From Pseudomonadota bacterium (GTDB taxonomy: Bacteria; Bdellovibrionota_B; Oligoflexia; Oligoflexales; Bin106): 14,021 bases of DNA. Numbering within the stretch: position 1 is the first letter of the stretch; each line of letters opens with the position of its first letter. The translations under genes and the position numbers were made by a program. The notes beneath the pieces were generated by a model, which did not search any database, had not been told where the DNA came from, and was given only the letters and a program-made list of their open reading frames with translations. Below, piece by piece: positions 7,459 to 14,021 of the stretch. Where the stretch lies: contig JAPOQT010000261.1 in assembly GCA_026710525.1 (NCBI GenBank), positions 1 to 14,021 of the forward strand, in the 5' to 3' direction.

Positions 7459-7560
7459 ATGAAAGACGATTTCAATGGTCACAGACTTTACTGGTTACAT
7501 ACATGGTCCAAATGGTTGAAAAATAGGAAGTCACAACAACATTCCTGGAGCACAACATAG
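7459..7560 (+). CDS. Possible 33-residue Trp- and Lys-rich peptide ORF (speculative)
   Basis: ATG start preceded by GAGG at 7447-7450, eight bases upstream, a reasonable ribosome site. The 33-residue product has four tryptophans (including LHTWSKWLKN), three histidines and a net positive charge, with no hydrophobic export signal. It lies alone in the gap upstream of gltA and precedes the candidate gltA promoter. It could be a small cationic peptide, a leader peptide or chance. No family recognised. Confidence 0.2.
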   Translation: MKDDFNGHRLYWLHTWSKWLKNRKSQQHSWSTT

Positions 7561-7611
7561 TCTTTCATACGATGATTTTCAGCTAAACAGGTAATTTTAT
7601 ACTTAATTGTC

Positions 7612-7640
7612 TTGCATGTTTTCAGTGACAACCATAAAAT
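7612..7640 (+). promoter_or_regulatory. Candidate sigma-70-type promoter for gltA and the tol operon
   Basis: TTGCAT (7612-7617) and TAAAAT (7635-7640) are 17 bp apart, predicting a start near 7647 and a leader of about 166 nt to gltA. It is the best -35/-10 pair I noticed in this gap, but the evidence is consensus resemblance only. Confidence 0.35.
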
Positions 7641-7800
7641 AGCTAGGTGTGGTTACTTCATACAGTAACGCAAGCAAATGAACCTATGGGCTAGTATTTG
7701 TGTCGAGCCTGATATTTGCCGCTACTTTAGAAGATAAAGACAAACCATTTAGGCAGCTATAGTGCTTGGTATGGTGAGGGCAATTTAATATATTAATGAA

Positions 7801-7805
7801 AGGAG
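7801..7805 (+). promoter_or_regulatory. Strong Shine-Dalgarno fixing the GTG start of gltA
   Basis: AGGAG lies seven bases before the GTG at 7813. It is the best ribosome site in the window and settles the non-ATG start, which also matches the usual N-terminal position for the family. Confidence 0.8.
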
Positions 7806-7812
7806 CTTTTCA

Positions 7813-9099
7813 GTGAGTGATGTATGTAAAATTGAGCTAGCAGGACAAACCTATGAGTTACCTGTTATTACTGGTGCTGAAAATGAGAAGGCTATCGATA
7901 TTTCACGACTCAGACAAGAAACTGGCTATATTACTCTTGATTCAGGTTATGGTAATACGGGCTCTACGGAGTCAGAGATTACCTTTATTGATGGTGAAAA
8001 AGGCATTCTAAGATACCGAGGTATTGCCATTGAAGAATTAGCGGAAAAAAGTGATTTTGTTGAGACTAGCTATTTGCTGATTCATGGAGTGCTACCGAAT
8101 CAACAAGAATTGTCAGCTTTTCGTGATCAACTCACCTATCATAGCTTGATCCATGAGGATATGCTTAGGTTCTTTGATGGCTATCCGCCAAAAGCTCATC
8201 CAATGGCTATTTTGTCATCCATGGTGTGTTCCCTTTCCACTTATTATTCAGATAGCCTTGATCCGAATAATATTGGTCAGGTCCAAAGTATTGTGCCTCG
8301 AATACTATCGAAATTGAGAACGATTGCAGCTTATTCTTATAAAAAATCTATTGGTCAACCAGTGATTTATCCAAAAAATAATTTGAGTTATTGTGCCAAT
8401 TTCTTGCATATGATGTTTGCGGTACCTTCTGAATCATATGAAGTTGATCCAGAACTCGAAAAAACCCTGAATATGTTGTTTATTCTCCATGGTGATCATG
8501 AACAAAACTGTTCGACGGCTACCGTGCGCATCGTGGGTTCATCAGATGCTAATTTATTTGCTTCGATTTCAGCTGGTATTTGCGCCTTATGGGGACCAAA
8601 GCATGGTGGCGCTAATCAGGCAGTTATTGAAATGCTTGAGACTATCCACAAGGGTGGCGGCGATGTTAAGGAAGCTATGCGCCGGGCTAAAGATCGGAGA
8701 GATCCTTTTCGGTTAATGGGTTTTGGTCATCGGGTATATAAAAACTTTGATCCACGGGCGCGGGTCATTAAAGCAGCCTGTGATCGGGTATTAAGTAATC
8801 TTGGTGTGCAAGATCCCTTACTTGATCTTGCTAAAAGAATTGAGGAAGAGGCTCTCTCGGATTCATACTTCTTAGATAAACGACTTTACCCTAATGTTGA
8901 TTTTTACTCGGGCATTCTGTATCGGGCTATGGGTATTCCCACCGAGATGTTTACTGTGATGTTTGCCCTTGGTCGAATACCTGGTTGGATAGCTCATTGG
9001 GTTGAAATGAAAAAGAATCAAGAAAGAATTGGTCGACCACGACAAATCTATCAAGGGGCCACCAATACCAGCTATATTCCTATTCAGGAGCGTTCTTAG
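7813..9099 (+). CDS. gltA: Citrate synthase (hexameric type II)
   Basis: Condenses acetyl-CoA with oxaloacetate to citrate, the entry step of the TCA cycle, in the cytoplasm. 428 residues, near-identical in length to E. coli GltA (427). The catalytic residues are present: H264 in GPKHGGANQ, H306 in GFGHRVYKNFDPRA and D363 in YPNVDFYSG, corresponding to E. coli H264, H305 and D362. Other family segments are DGEKGILRYRG (60-70), AHPMAILSSM (128-137), DHEQNCSTATVR (228-239) and the C-terminal GRIPGWIAHW and RPRQIYQG. The start is GTG with a strong AGGAG. It is followed after 52 bp, without a visible terminator, by tolQ on the same strand, so transcription may continue into the tol genes. No other TCA-cycle gene is nearby. 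Confidence 0.98.
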   Translation: MSDVCKIELAGQTYELPVITGAENEKAIDISRLRQETGYITLDSGYGNTGSTESEITFIDGEKGILRYRGIAIEELAEKSDFVETSYLLIHGVLPNQQELSAFRDQLTYHSLIHEDMLRFFDGYPPKAHPMAILSSMVCSLSTYYSDSLDPNNIGQVQSIVPRILSKLRTIAAYSYKKSIGQPVIYPKNNLSYCANFLHMMFAVPSESYEVDPELEKTLNMLFILHGDHEQNCSTATVRIVGSSDANLFASISAGICALWGPKHGGANQAVIEMLETIHKGGGDVKEAMRRAKDRRDPFRLMGFGHRVYKNFDPRARVIKAACDRVLSNLGVQDPLLDLAKRIEEEALSDSYFLDKRLYPNVDFYSGILYRAMGIPTEMFTVMFALGRIPGWIAHWVEMKKNQERIGRPRQIYQGATNTSYIPIQERS

Positions 9100-9139
9100 C
9101 TTACACTCACATTCAGTCGTTTAACCCATATTTTGATTT

Positions 9140-9145
9140 AAGGGG
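9140..9145 (+). promoter_or_regulatory. Ribosome binding site supporting a TTG start for tolQ
   Basis: AAGGGG is followed six bases later by TTG at 9152. An in-frame TGA at 9134-9136 closes the frame upstream and the first in-frame ATG is far inside the gene, so a non-ATG start is unavoidable. TTG at 9152 is the only standard start codon that retains the whole predicted signal sequence. Confidence 0.55.
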
Positions 9146-9151
9146 CGTTTT

Positions 9152-10084
9152 TTGAGCCATTATTGTTACCACAGGAAATGCTTGTTGCCGGTTGTCTTTC
9201 TTTTCTGTCTCATATTGTCTTTGGGTGATCTTAGGGCGAATCCAAAGACTGAAACACAGGAAAAAAAAACCTTGTCTGATGCCCCAAGTCAGTTGGATCA
9301 GGGGAACCTTACCAACTCTGATCACGCCGCTGGGAGCGAGGTTCGTCACATATTTACTCGTGCCTTGCAGGGGGGAGTGATTGTTTTTTCAGTTCTTCTT
9401 GTTCTGCTGTTGTTTTCTCTACTCAGTTGGGCCATCCTTTTTTACAAGGTGGTCACCCTCACAAGAATAAAAGGACTTTGTCGTGAATTTATCGAGAAAT
9501 TTTGGCAGTACTCATCCCTGAATGATCTTCATGCTATGATGGATCAGTTTCCAAATTCACCCTTAAAATCCGTGTTCTTAGCTGGTTATGATGAACTTAT
9601 TAAATGTACCCCATCTGAGGATAACGAACACCATGTGATTCCACCAGGCTTAGCTATTCAGGTGTCTGTCGATAACATTAGCCGTAGTATGAGGAAAGCC
9701 AGACTGATCGAAAAAAAGAACCTTGAGGGCCTACTATTGTTTCTCGCTATCTCAGCTTCAACAGCACCATTTATCGGGCTTTTAGGTACTGTTTGGGGGA
9801 TTATGAATGCTTTTGAAAAAATTGCTGCCACGGGATCATCATCACTAACGGTGGTGGCGCCAGGAGTGTCAGAGGCTCTTATTGCTACAGCTTTTGGTTT
9901 GCTAGCTGCTGTGCCTGCAGTTATTGCTTTTAATATTTCACAACATCTTATGAGACGGATTACCGGCAGTATTGACGAGTTTATCGGTGACTTCCTTAAT
10001 ATTATCGAGCGTTATTTGCTGAATCAATTTTCTTATACAGATGGCGAAGGAACTCAGATATCCTCGAGTAAGAGCTCTTCTTAA
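9152..10084 (+). CDS. tolQ: TolQ/ExbB-family proton channel subunit with N-terminal signal extension
   Basis: Inner-membrane stator-like subunit that works with TolR to use the proton gradient and energise TolA. The TTG start gives 310 residues, longer than the roughly 230 of E. coli TolQ. Residues about 8-29 form a hydrophobic signal-like segment ending near DLRANP, and a polar stretch (30-70) follows. The three family helices are at about 74-98, 193-217 and 243-263. Diagnostic motifs are STAPFIGLLGTVWGIMNAF (203-221) and VAPGVSEALIATAFGL (235-250), which match TolQ more closely than MotA. Downstream tolR, tolA and tolB support TolQ over a TonB-system ExbB. The extension would add a periplasmic domain if cleaved, as in long ExbB proteins. 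tolR begins 15 bp after the stop. Confidence 0.93.
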   Translation: MSHYCYHRKCLLPVVFLFCLILSLGDLRANPKTETQEKKTLSDAPSQLDQGNLTNSDHAAGSEVRHIFTRALQGGVIVFSVLLVLLLFSLLSWAILFYKVVTLTRIKGLCREFIEKFWQYSSLNDLHAMMDQFPNSPLKSVFLAGYDELIKCTPSEDNEHHVIPPGLAIQVSVDNISRSMRKARLIEKKNLEGLLLFLAISASTAPFIGLLGTVWGIMNAFEKIAATGSSSLTVVAPGVSEALIATAFGLLAAVPAVIAFNISQHLMRRITGSIDEFIGDFLNIIERYLLNQFSYTDGEGTQISSSKSSS

Positions 10085-10099
10085 GCATGTTACATTAGG

Positions 10100-10549
10100 G
10101 TGGCTACTTTGGTTTTTTTTTCCTCTTTCGATGATCGTGATGATGACTCATCGGCGATGATGGCTGAGATTAATATGATTCCTTTGATTGATGTCATGTT
10201 GGTGTTGCTGATTATTTTCATGGTGGCTGCACCGCTGTCGTTGTCTGGTATTAATGTTCGAGTGCCTGAACTTGGTCGAGAAGCGAAAAATGTATTACCA
10301 GCTAAAGCATTAAAAGTAGTGATTACTGTAGCCAAAGATGGTCAGTTTTTTCATGAAAAAACTAATCTTACCTTAAAAAAGCTGGAAGACTTTCTCCTTG
10401 ATCAACACCAACAGTCTCGGAGTGATGAAAAAAAACTTATTATCCAAGCTGATCGTGATGTGGTGTACGCACGAGTGGTTACTGTGATGAATGCGGGTAA
10501 AAAAGCAGGTTTTAAAAATATTGGTCTTGTTGTTCGTACCCCTGACTAA
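10100..10549 (+). CDS. tolR: TolR/ExbD-family biopolymer transport protein
   Basis: Partner of TolQ in the proton channel, with one transmembrane helix and a periplasmic domain. 149 residues from GTG at 10100. TTG at 10109 is an equally credible start, since AGGGTGG lies five to six bases before it; ATG at 10157 would leave almost no cytoplasmic part. The acidic N terminus (DDRDDD, 11-16) precedes EINMIPLIDVMLVLLIIFMV (23-42), the TolR/ExbD signature, with D31 matching the essential membrane aspartate (E. coli TolR D23). The periplasmic domain runs from about 48 to 147 and contains LIIQADRDVVYARVVTVM. A run of nine T (10113-10121) sits immediately after the start region. Spacing and order place it between tolQ and tolA in one transcript. 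Confidence 0.93.
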   Translation: MATLVFFSSFDDRDDDSSAMMAEINMIPLIDVMLVLLIIFMVAAPLSLSGINVRVPELGREAKNVLPAKALKVVITVAKDGQFFHEKTNLTLKKLEDFLLDQHQQSRSDEKKLIIQADRDVVYARVVTVMNAGKKAGFKNIGLVVRTPD

Positions 10550-10584
10550 TCGTCTCACTAGGTCCCTTATGATGGAGATGTCGA

Positions 10585-11463
10585 GTGTTTTCAGCTAAGC
10601 TTTTTTCACTCAGTATCATCTCATCCCTTATTTTTCACGTTGCCCTATTGTATTCAGTTTATGTACACTCTGAGAAGCAACCTGATCCGGAGCTTCTGGA
10701 TGAAGTTCTCGATATTGAGGTGATGCCGGTAAAGTCAATAAGTCGCAATCAAGAAGTCCTCTCGAAGGCTAAGGCGTCATCTGAAATCAAGGTGCCAGAG
10801 AAAATACTGCCCCAATTACCAAAACATGTGAAGGTTGTCCGTGATGAGGGTGTTAGGTTACAAGAACAAGAACTACCGTCACAACAAAAGGTTAAGTCCC
10901 ACAAATCGTCACAGCCAAGTCGTCAATCGACACCAGTGATTTCACAAACGGAACGGAAGAAGCGTGAGATGTTAAAACAGCAAGCTTTGCTAGCTTTAAA
11001 AAGTAAACGTCAGGGTATTTTAGAACAAGATATGGCGCGACGTTTAGTGAAAGAGAAGGCGAGAAAATTGAAAAAATTCTCAAAAACCTTAGAGTCTCCC
11101 GAGTCAAAAATTTCAGCCACTAAGAATGCTAAAAGTTGGACATTAGATGGTGATTCCAGTCAGTCCATTGAGATTCGAGCCTTTGTCTTGGCTATGCAAA
11201 AAAAAGTGGGGAGAAATTATGCTTTGCCTGAGGTGTATAAATTTCAGTATAATGCGTTAAAAACTACGGTGAGAATCGTTTTGATGAGGGATGGTACAAT
11301 TGCTAAAATGGGTCTGAACACCTCGTCAGGGGATAAGGTATTTGATGCCATGAGTCTTGAGATGATTAAAAAATCCCAACCTTTACCTAAACCACCTCCA
11401 GCCCTGATTGGGAAAGTGATTATGGTCCATTTCGATCCTTTTCAGGACCGGGAAGATGAATAG
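10585..11463 (+). CDS. tolA: TolA-like energy transducer (TonB/TolA C-terminal domain)
   Basis: Spans the periplasm to pass energy from TolQR towards the outer membrane. GTG start with GGAG seven bases upstream; 292 residues. A single N-terminal anchor (about 7-27) is followed by a polar, proline-containing region (30-120), a highly charged helical segment rich in K, R, E and Q (about 120-170), and a TonB/TolA C-terminal domain (about 195-285) with TVRIVLMRDGTIAKMGL, SSGDKVFDAM and LPKPPPAL. The central helix is much shorter than the long Ala-rich helix of E. coli TolA (421 residues). Sequence alone cannot separate TolA from TonB here; the tolQR and tolB neighbours favour TolA. No cysteines are seen in the C-terminal domain. 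Confidence 0.88.
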   Translation: MFSAKLFSLSIISSLIFHVALLYSVYVHSEKQPDPELLDEVLDIEVMPVKSISRNQEVLSKAKASSEIKVPEKILPQLPKHVKVVRDEGVRLQEQELPSQQKVKSHKSSQPSRQSTPVISQTERKKREMLKQQALLALKSKRQGILEQDMARRLVKEKARKLKKFSKTLESPESKISATKNAKSWTLDGDSSQSIEIRAFVLAMQKKVGRNYALPEVYKFQYNALKTTVRIVLMRDGTIAKMGLNTSSGDKVFDAMSLEMIKKSQPLPKPPPALIGKVIMVHFDPFQDREDE

Positions 11464-11528
11464 TATGAAAAACTCATAAGTTAGGTGTGACGTGTTTATT
11501 AAATTTCAACAACCATAAAGCGAGCCAG

Positions 11529-13031
11529 ATGAAAAATTATGTGTGCTTGATATTCACCGCTCTACTCTGTTGTTTGTTAAGTTTTCAGTCGGTCGTTTTT
11601 GGGGCAGAAATGAATAAGGTGCTGATAGGACCTCAGCCAAATACCACAGATCAACCTAACTCATCATTTGATAATCAGCAAAACCTTCATATTCATATGT
11701 CTGATCCCACATTTCGTACTTATCGGATTATTGTGCCACATCGTCATCTTGATGGCACTGTTTCTCCAGATTTATCTTTAACCCTGAATAAGTTTTCAGA
11801 ACACCTAGCTAAGCTTCTGGAGCAGAGTTTATTTTTTCAATCAAAAAAGCTACCTGTTTATGAGCCACCCCATTTTATCTGGCCAGAGAAGGGTATGAGT
11901 TTAGTTAGTTGGATGGCGCAACGAGATGGCAAGGCGACTCAAGAAGATCGAATCGCAGATCTTGTTTTGTTTACTCGGGTGACTAGCAGTCAGGGGAATA
12001 AAACAAACCATCGCTACGAGTTTTTACTTGCTGACCTTCAGGCTCGGATGGTCACACTGCAAGTGACTCGAGAGTTCACACAGTCATCCTCCCATGAGCT
12101 TTTAGCCTGGAGTTACGAGTTAGCTGATAAAATTTTAGCTCGTTACACTGGGCAATCAGGTCTTTATTCTTCTCGTTTGGTTTTTATTGGTAGAAAAGCT
12201 AAGGGTACGTCAAAACAAGTATTTACCTGTCGATTAGATGGTTCTGATCTCCAGCAAATTACCCGTCATGATTCTATTCACTTATCGCCATCTTGGAGTG
12301 CAGATGGTCGTAAAATCTTTTTTACCTCATACAGGTCAGGAGACCCTGATTTGTATGTCTATGATTTATCCACCAAGAAAATTAAGCCTATTTCGGCTCA
12401 TCCAGGCATTGATTCTGGTGGTCAATCAGATAACAACTCATCTTGGGTGGTGTTGTCAGGGCTTGGTAAGCATGATACCGATATTTTTATGGTCCCTGAA
12501 GATGGGGGTATCAGACGTTTGCTTATCCAAGGTAAAGGTTTGGATGTTGATCCGACTTTTTCGCCAGACGGTCGTTATCTTGCCTACGTTTCTGGTCGTT
12601 TTGGTAACCCACATATATTTTTAGCTGAGTTAAGACGTACTGTGCTTGGTAGTCTTCAGGTTGTCCAAGACATGCGGCTCACCTGGGCTGGTTGGTACAA
12701 TGGTAACCCTGCCTTTTCTCGTGATTCAGAGAAAATTGCTTTTGCTGGTTATGATAAGGAGATCGATCGTTTTGACATATTTACGATGAATCGTAGTGGT
12801 CGTAATCTTGAGCGTCTCACTTTAAAAAGTGGTGATAATGAGAGTCCTTCTTGGTCGCCAAACGACCAACTCATTGTTTTCCATTCGAATCGTAAAGGCA
12901 GAAACTCTAAGGGTGTTCCTGCTCTCTATGTGATGCGTCGTGATGGTTCGTCGCAAATAAAAATCCCTGTTCCTCTTTATTCTGCTCAAACTCCTGCTTG
13001 GGGACCACGAGTATCCCATGAGAAAGATTAA
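11529..13031 (+). CDS. tolB: Tol system periplasmic beta-propeller protein TolB
   Basis: Periplasmic Tol component that in E. coli contacts Pal, TolA and outer-membrane proteins. The ATG at 11529 gives 500 residues and places a signal peptide at the N terminus (hydrophobic core about 5-20, likely cleavage after VVFGA). A GTG at 11487 would add 14 residues before it. The N-terminal alpha/beta domain covers about 60-210. Propeller repeats follow with the WD40-like signature: SPSWSADGRKIFFTS (254-268), TFSPDGRYLAYVS (343-355), AFSRDSEKIAFAG (395-407) and SWSPNDQLIVFHS (441-453). The blade after IDSGGQSD (about 294-301) lacks that signature. It is longer than E. coli TolB (430). It follows tolA, and its TAA is directly followed by the next ATG. 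Confidence 0.93.
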   Translation: MKNYVCLIFTALLCCLLSFQSVVFGAEMNKVLIGPQPNTTDQPNSSFDNQQNLHIHMSDPTFRTYRIIVPHRHLDGTVSPDLSLTLNKFSEHLAKLLEQSLFFQSKKLPVYEPPHFIWPEKGMSLVSWMAQRDGKATQEDRIADLVLFTRVTSSQGNKTNHRYEFLLADLQARMVTLQVTREFTQSSSHELLAWSYELADKILARYTGQSGLYSSRLVFIGRKAKGTSKQVFTCRLDGSDLQQITRHDSIHLSPSWSADGRKIFFTSYRSGDPDLYVYDLSTKKIKPISAHPGIDSGGQSDNNSSWVVLSGLGKHDTDIFMVPEDGGIRRLLIQGKGLDVDPTFSPDGRYLAYVSGRFGNPHIFLAELRRTVLGSLQVVQDMRLTWAGWYNGNPAFSRDSEKIAFAGYDKEIDRFDIFTMNRSGRNLERLTLKSGDNESPSWSPNDQLIVFHSNRKGRNSKGVPALYVMRRDGSSQIKIPVPLYSAQTPAWGPRVSHEKD

Positions 13032-13289
13032 ATGATGCTTAACTTTGGTCTATTTGAGTTATTGATTATTGCTAGCTTGGCCTTAATTTTTATTAAACCC
13101 CAAAAGATTCCTGAGTTTATGAAGTCCTTAGGTGTGGCGGTATCACGAATTAAGGATATGAAGAGCGAGCTAAGACGTATGTTTAATTTCCAGTTAGATG
13201 ATAATGTTAAAGATCATCTGGTCCACACATTAGAACAAGAAATAGAAAGGGTGGAGCAAACAAATAACAGTAACCAGGGTGACAGTTAA
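13032..13289 (+). CDS. tatB: Sec-independent (Tat) translocase TatA/TatB-like protein
   Basis: Small component of the twin-arginine system that exports folded proteins. 85 residues (84 if the second ATG is used); ATG immediately follows the tolB stop (TAAATG), implying translational coupling. From the second methionine it aligns without gaps to the start of E. coli TatB: G5, E8, L9, L10, P22, Q23 and P26 coincide. The glutamate in the membrane helix favours TatB over TatA. The helix (about 5-21) is followed by an amphipathic helix (about 25-50) and a charged tail. Odd point: the hinge glycine before the conserved proline is lysine (FIKPQKIP). No tatC or tatA neighbour is present, so the subtype and the symbol are tentative. 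Confidence 0.8.
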   Translation: MMLNFGLFELLIIASLALIFIKPQKIPEFMKSLGVAVSRIKDMKSELRRMFNFQLDDNVKDHLVHTLEQEIERVEQTNNSNQGDS

Positions 13290-13378
13290 GTTGCCATGGG
13301 TGGTAAGACAAAAGACAGGAAAGCAATCTTACTAGCTTTTAGTGGCGAGTCGATGGCTAAACAACTGGCATCACTAGG

Positions 13379-14021
13379 TTACTTCTTGGCCCCTTTTTGA
13401 TCGAAAAGGGAGGAAAGCTGGGGGTTTTGAGCAATGATCTGATCAACTCGCCGTTCAGAATCAGGGCAAGGCTTTAATACGGGGCCATGATGCCTTTTGC
13501 TTCGAGCATCAATAAACAAAGGGCCATCAAAGAGCCAACGTTTACCTTCGTATCTTTGATTCTTGCCATGTAAATCATGGCAAGGATCGCTTTTGGTAAA
13601 GCAGTGCCATACAAAATCCGCCATTGATTGAGAGACAACGTTAGCCTGGTCACATACGACGATCAAAACGATGTTTTGCCATAAATTCTCATTGAGAGAG
13701 TTAATGGCTAGTGATAGTAAATTATCCTGATGATCTAGGTCCCCTGTTTGGTGGGGCAATGTGATGGCAACCACACCAGGCATGACCACAGCAGTATCAG
13801 TTACACCGGTAAGTTGTTCAGGCACTTGAGTCGATAGTTGCCGGCAAACAGGACCAGCACAGACAAAAACAGCTTTTGAGCCAAAATTGAGGACTTTTGA
13901 AGAATAATCAAGGGTATCAATGGTGGTGCCGGTTAAGATGAGTAAATCACGAGGTAGCTGGATTCTCGTGAAGACGTGATAAAAAAAATCTTTGAGATTA
14001 TGGGTGCTCAGTTGCGGAGAG
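13379..14021 (-). CDS. UbiD-family decarboxylase, C-terminal part (5' end outside window)
   Basis: UbiD-like enzymes use prenylated FMN to decarboxylate aromatic or unsaturated acids, including precursors in ubiquinone and menaquinone synthesis. Reading the minus strand from the right edge, the frame is open for 213 residues to a TAA at 13379, so the start lies outside the window; the GTG at 13825 is only an internal codon. Upstream of it the frame encodes a segment including LTGTTIDTLDYSSKVLN. Recognisable C-terminal motifs are NIVLIVVCDQANVVS, HCFTKSDPCHDLHG and GPLFIDARSKRHHGP followed by a short charged tail. These resemble the menaquinone-linked (futalosine pathway, SCO4490-type) branch more than E. 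coli UbiD, from memory of the family. Its substrate cannot be fixed here. It converges on the tol-tatB operon with 89 bp between stop codons. Confidence 0.72.
   Translation of the reverse strand, partial: SPQLSTHNLKDFFYHVFTRIQLPRDLLILTGTTIDTLDYSSKVLNFGSKAVFVCAGPVCRQLSTQVPEQLTGVTDTAVVMPGVVAITLPHQTGDLDHQDNLLSLAINSLNENLWQNIVLIVVCDQANVVSQSMADFVWHCFTKSDPCHDLHGKNQRYEGKRWLFDGPLFIDARSKRHHGPVLKPCPDSERRVDQIIAQNPQLSSLFDQKGAKK

Larger units (their letters stand above)
7198..7812. other. 615-bp divergent intergenic region upstream of gltA
   Basis: This gap separates the minus-strand CNB gene from gltA. It holds the spaced inverted repeat at 7222-7245, a 6-bp hairpin AGCCTT-AAA-AAGGCT (7370-7384), a 14-bp perfect palindrome ATACATCGATGTAT (7410-7423) followed by a T-rich run, a possible 33-codon ORF (7459-7560), a candidate promoter (7612-7640) and the gltA ribosome site (7801-7805). 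A palindrome of 14 bp is expected about once by chance in a window this size. No RNA family was recognised. Confidence 0.6.

Noticed and set aside
7766..7794. TTGGTA-N17-TATATT as the gltA promoter
   Set aside because: Transcription would start at about 7801, within the Shine-Dalgarno sequence itself, leaving too short a leader.
10090..10558. Long minus-strand open frames opposite tolR (about 81 and 61 codons)
   Set aside because: They are antisense to a well-supported TolR frame, have low-complexity composition mirroring it, and no matching protein family.
13296..13400. 34-codon plus-strand ORF starting MGGKTKDRKAILLAF after the tatB-like gene
   Set aside because: No ribosome site at a suitable distance, it runs 22 bp into the 3' end of the convergent UbiD-family gene, and the product resembles no family I know. 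It could be a gene remnant, but nothing supports that.
13391..13410. Inverted repeat CCCTTTT-TGATCG-AAAAGGG as a terminator between the tol operon and the decarboxylase gene
   Set aside because: It lies inside the last codons of the decarboxylase reading frame, has no following T tract on the plus strand and a weak A/T-dominated stem.

Overview
This 14 kb window reads as ordinary, densely coded bacterial chromosome, AT-leaning at roughly 40% G+C by eye. It has a Tol envelope operon, a hexameric-type citrate synthase, HflX, a class I photolyase and a chymotrypsin-fold protease, so it comes from a Gram-negative bacterium. An ExbB-like TolQ with a signal-peptide extension, a long TonB-like TolA, and a UbiD-family decarboxylase resembling futalosine-pathway enzymes fit a deltaproteobacterial or Bdellovibrionota-like lineage better than an enteric one. 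That placement is inference. No transposase, integrase, phage gene, CRISPR array or recognisable defence system was seen.

Layout. Positions 1-743 (+) hold the 3' part of an unrecognised single-pass membrane protein. A tRNA-Val(UAC) follows at 897-973 (+), and its encoded CCA directly abuts the stop codon of a photolyase gene on the minus strand (974-2509). Divergent from it is hflX (2765-4228, +). A 309-bp gap with a perfect TATAAT and a strong AT-rich hairpin precedes a secreted S1-family serine protease (4538-5686, +). The protease converges, with only 2 bp between, on a minus-strand gene for an alpha-helical-repeat protein with a degenerate cyclic-nucleotide-binding domain (5689-7197). A 615-bp gap holds inverted repeats, a possible 33-codon peptide ORF and a candidate promoter.

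Positions 7813-13289 (+) form one run: gltA, tolQ, tolR, tolA, tolB and a TatB-like gene, with gaps of about 52, 15, 35, 65 and 0 bp. TolQ and TolR would form the inner-membrane proton channel, TolA the periplasm-spanning transducer, and TolB the periplasmic propeller. Pal is missing after tolB, and a Tat-translocase component takes that place. The run ends facing a minus-strand UbiD-family decarboxylase that continues past the window edge (13379-14021).

The most interesting points are the tolB/tatB-like junction with a lysine in place of the conserved Tat hinge glycine, the signal-peptide-bearing TolQ, the degenerate cNMP-domain protein, the protease's atypical S1 pocket and lipobox, and the palindrome placed at the predicted transcription start of the protease gene. 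None of these amounts to a demonstrably new system.
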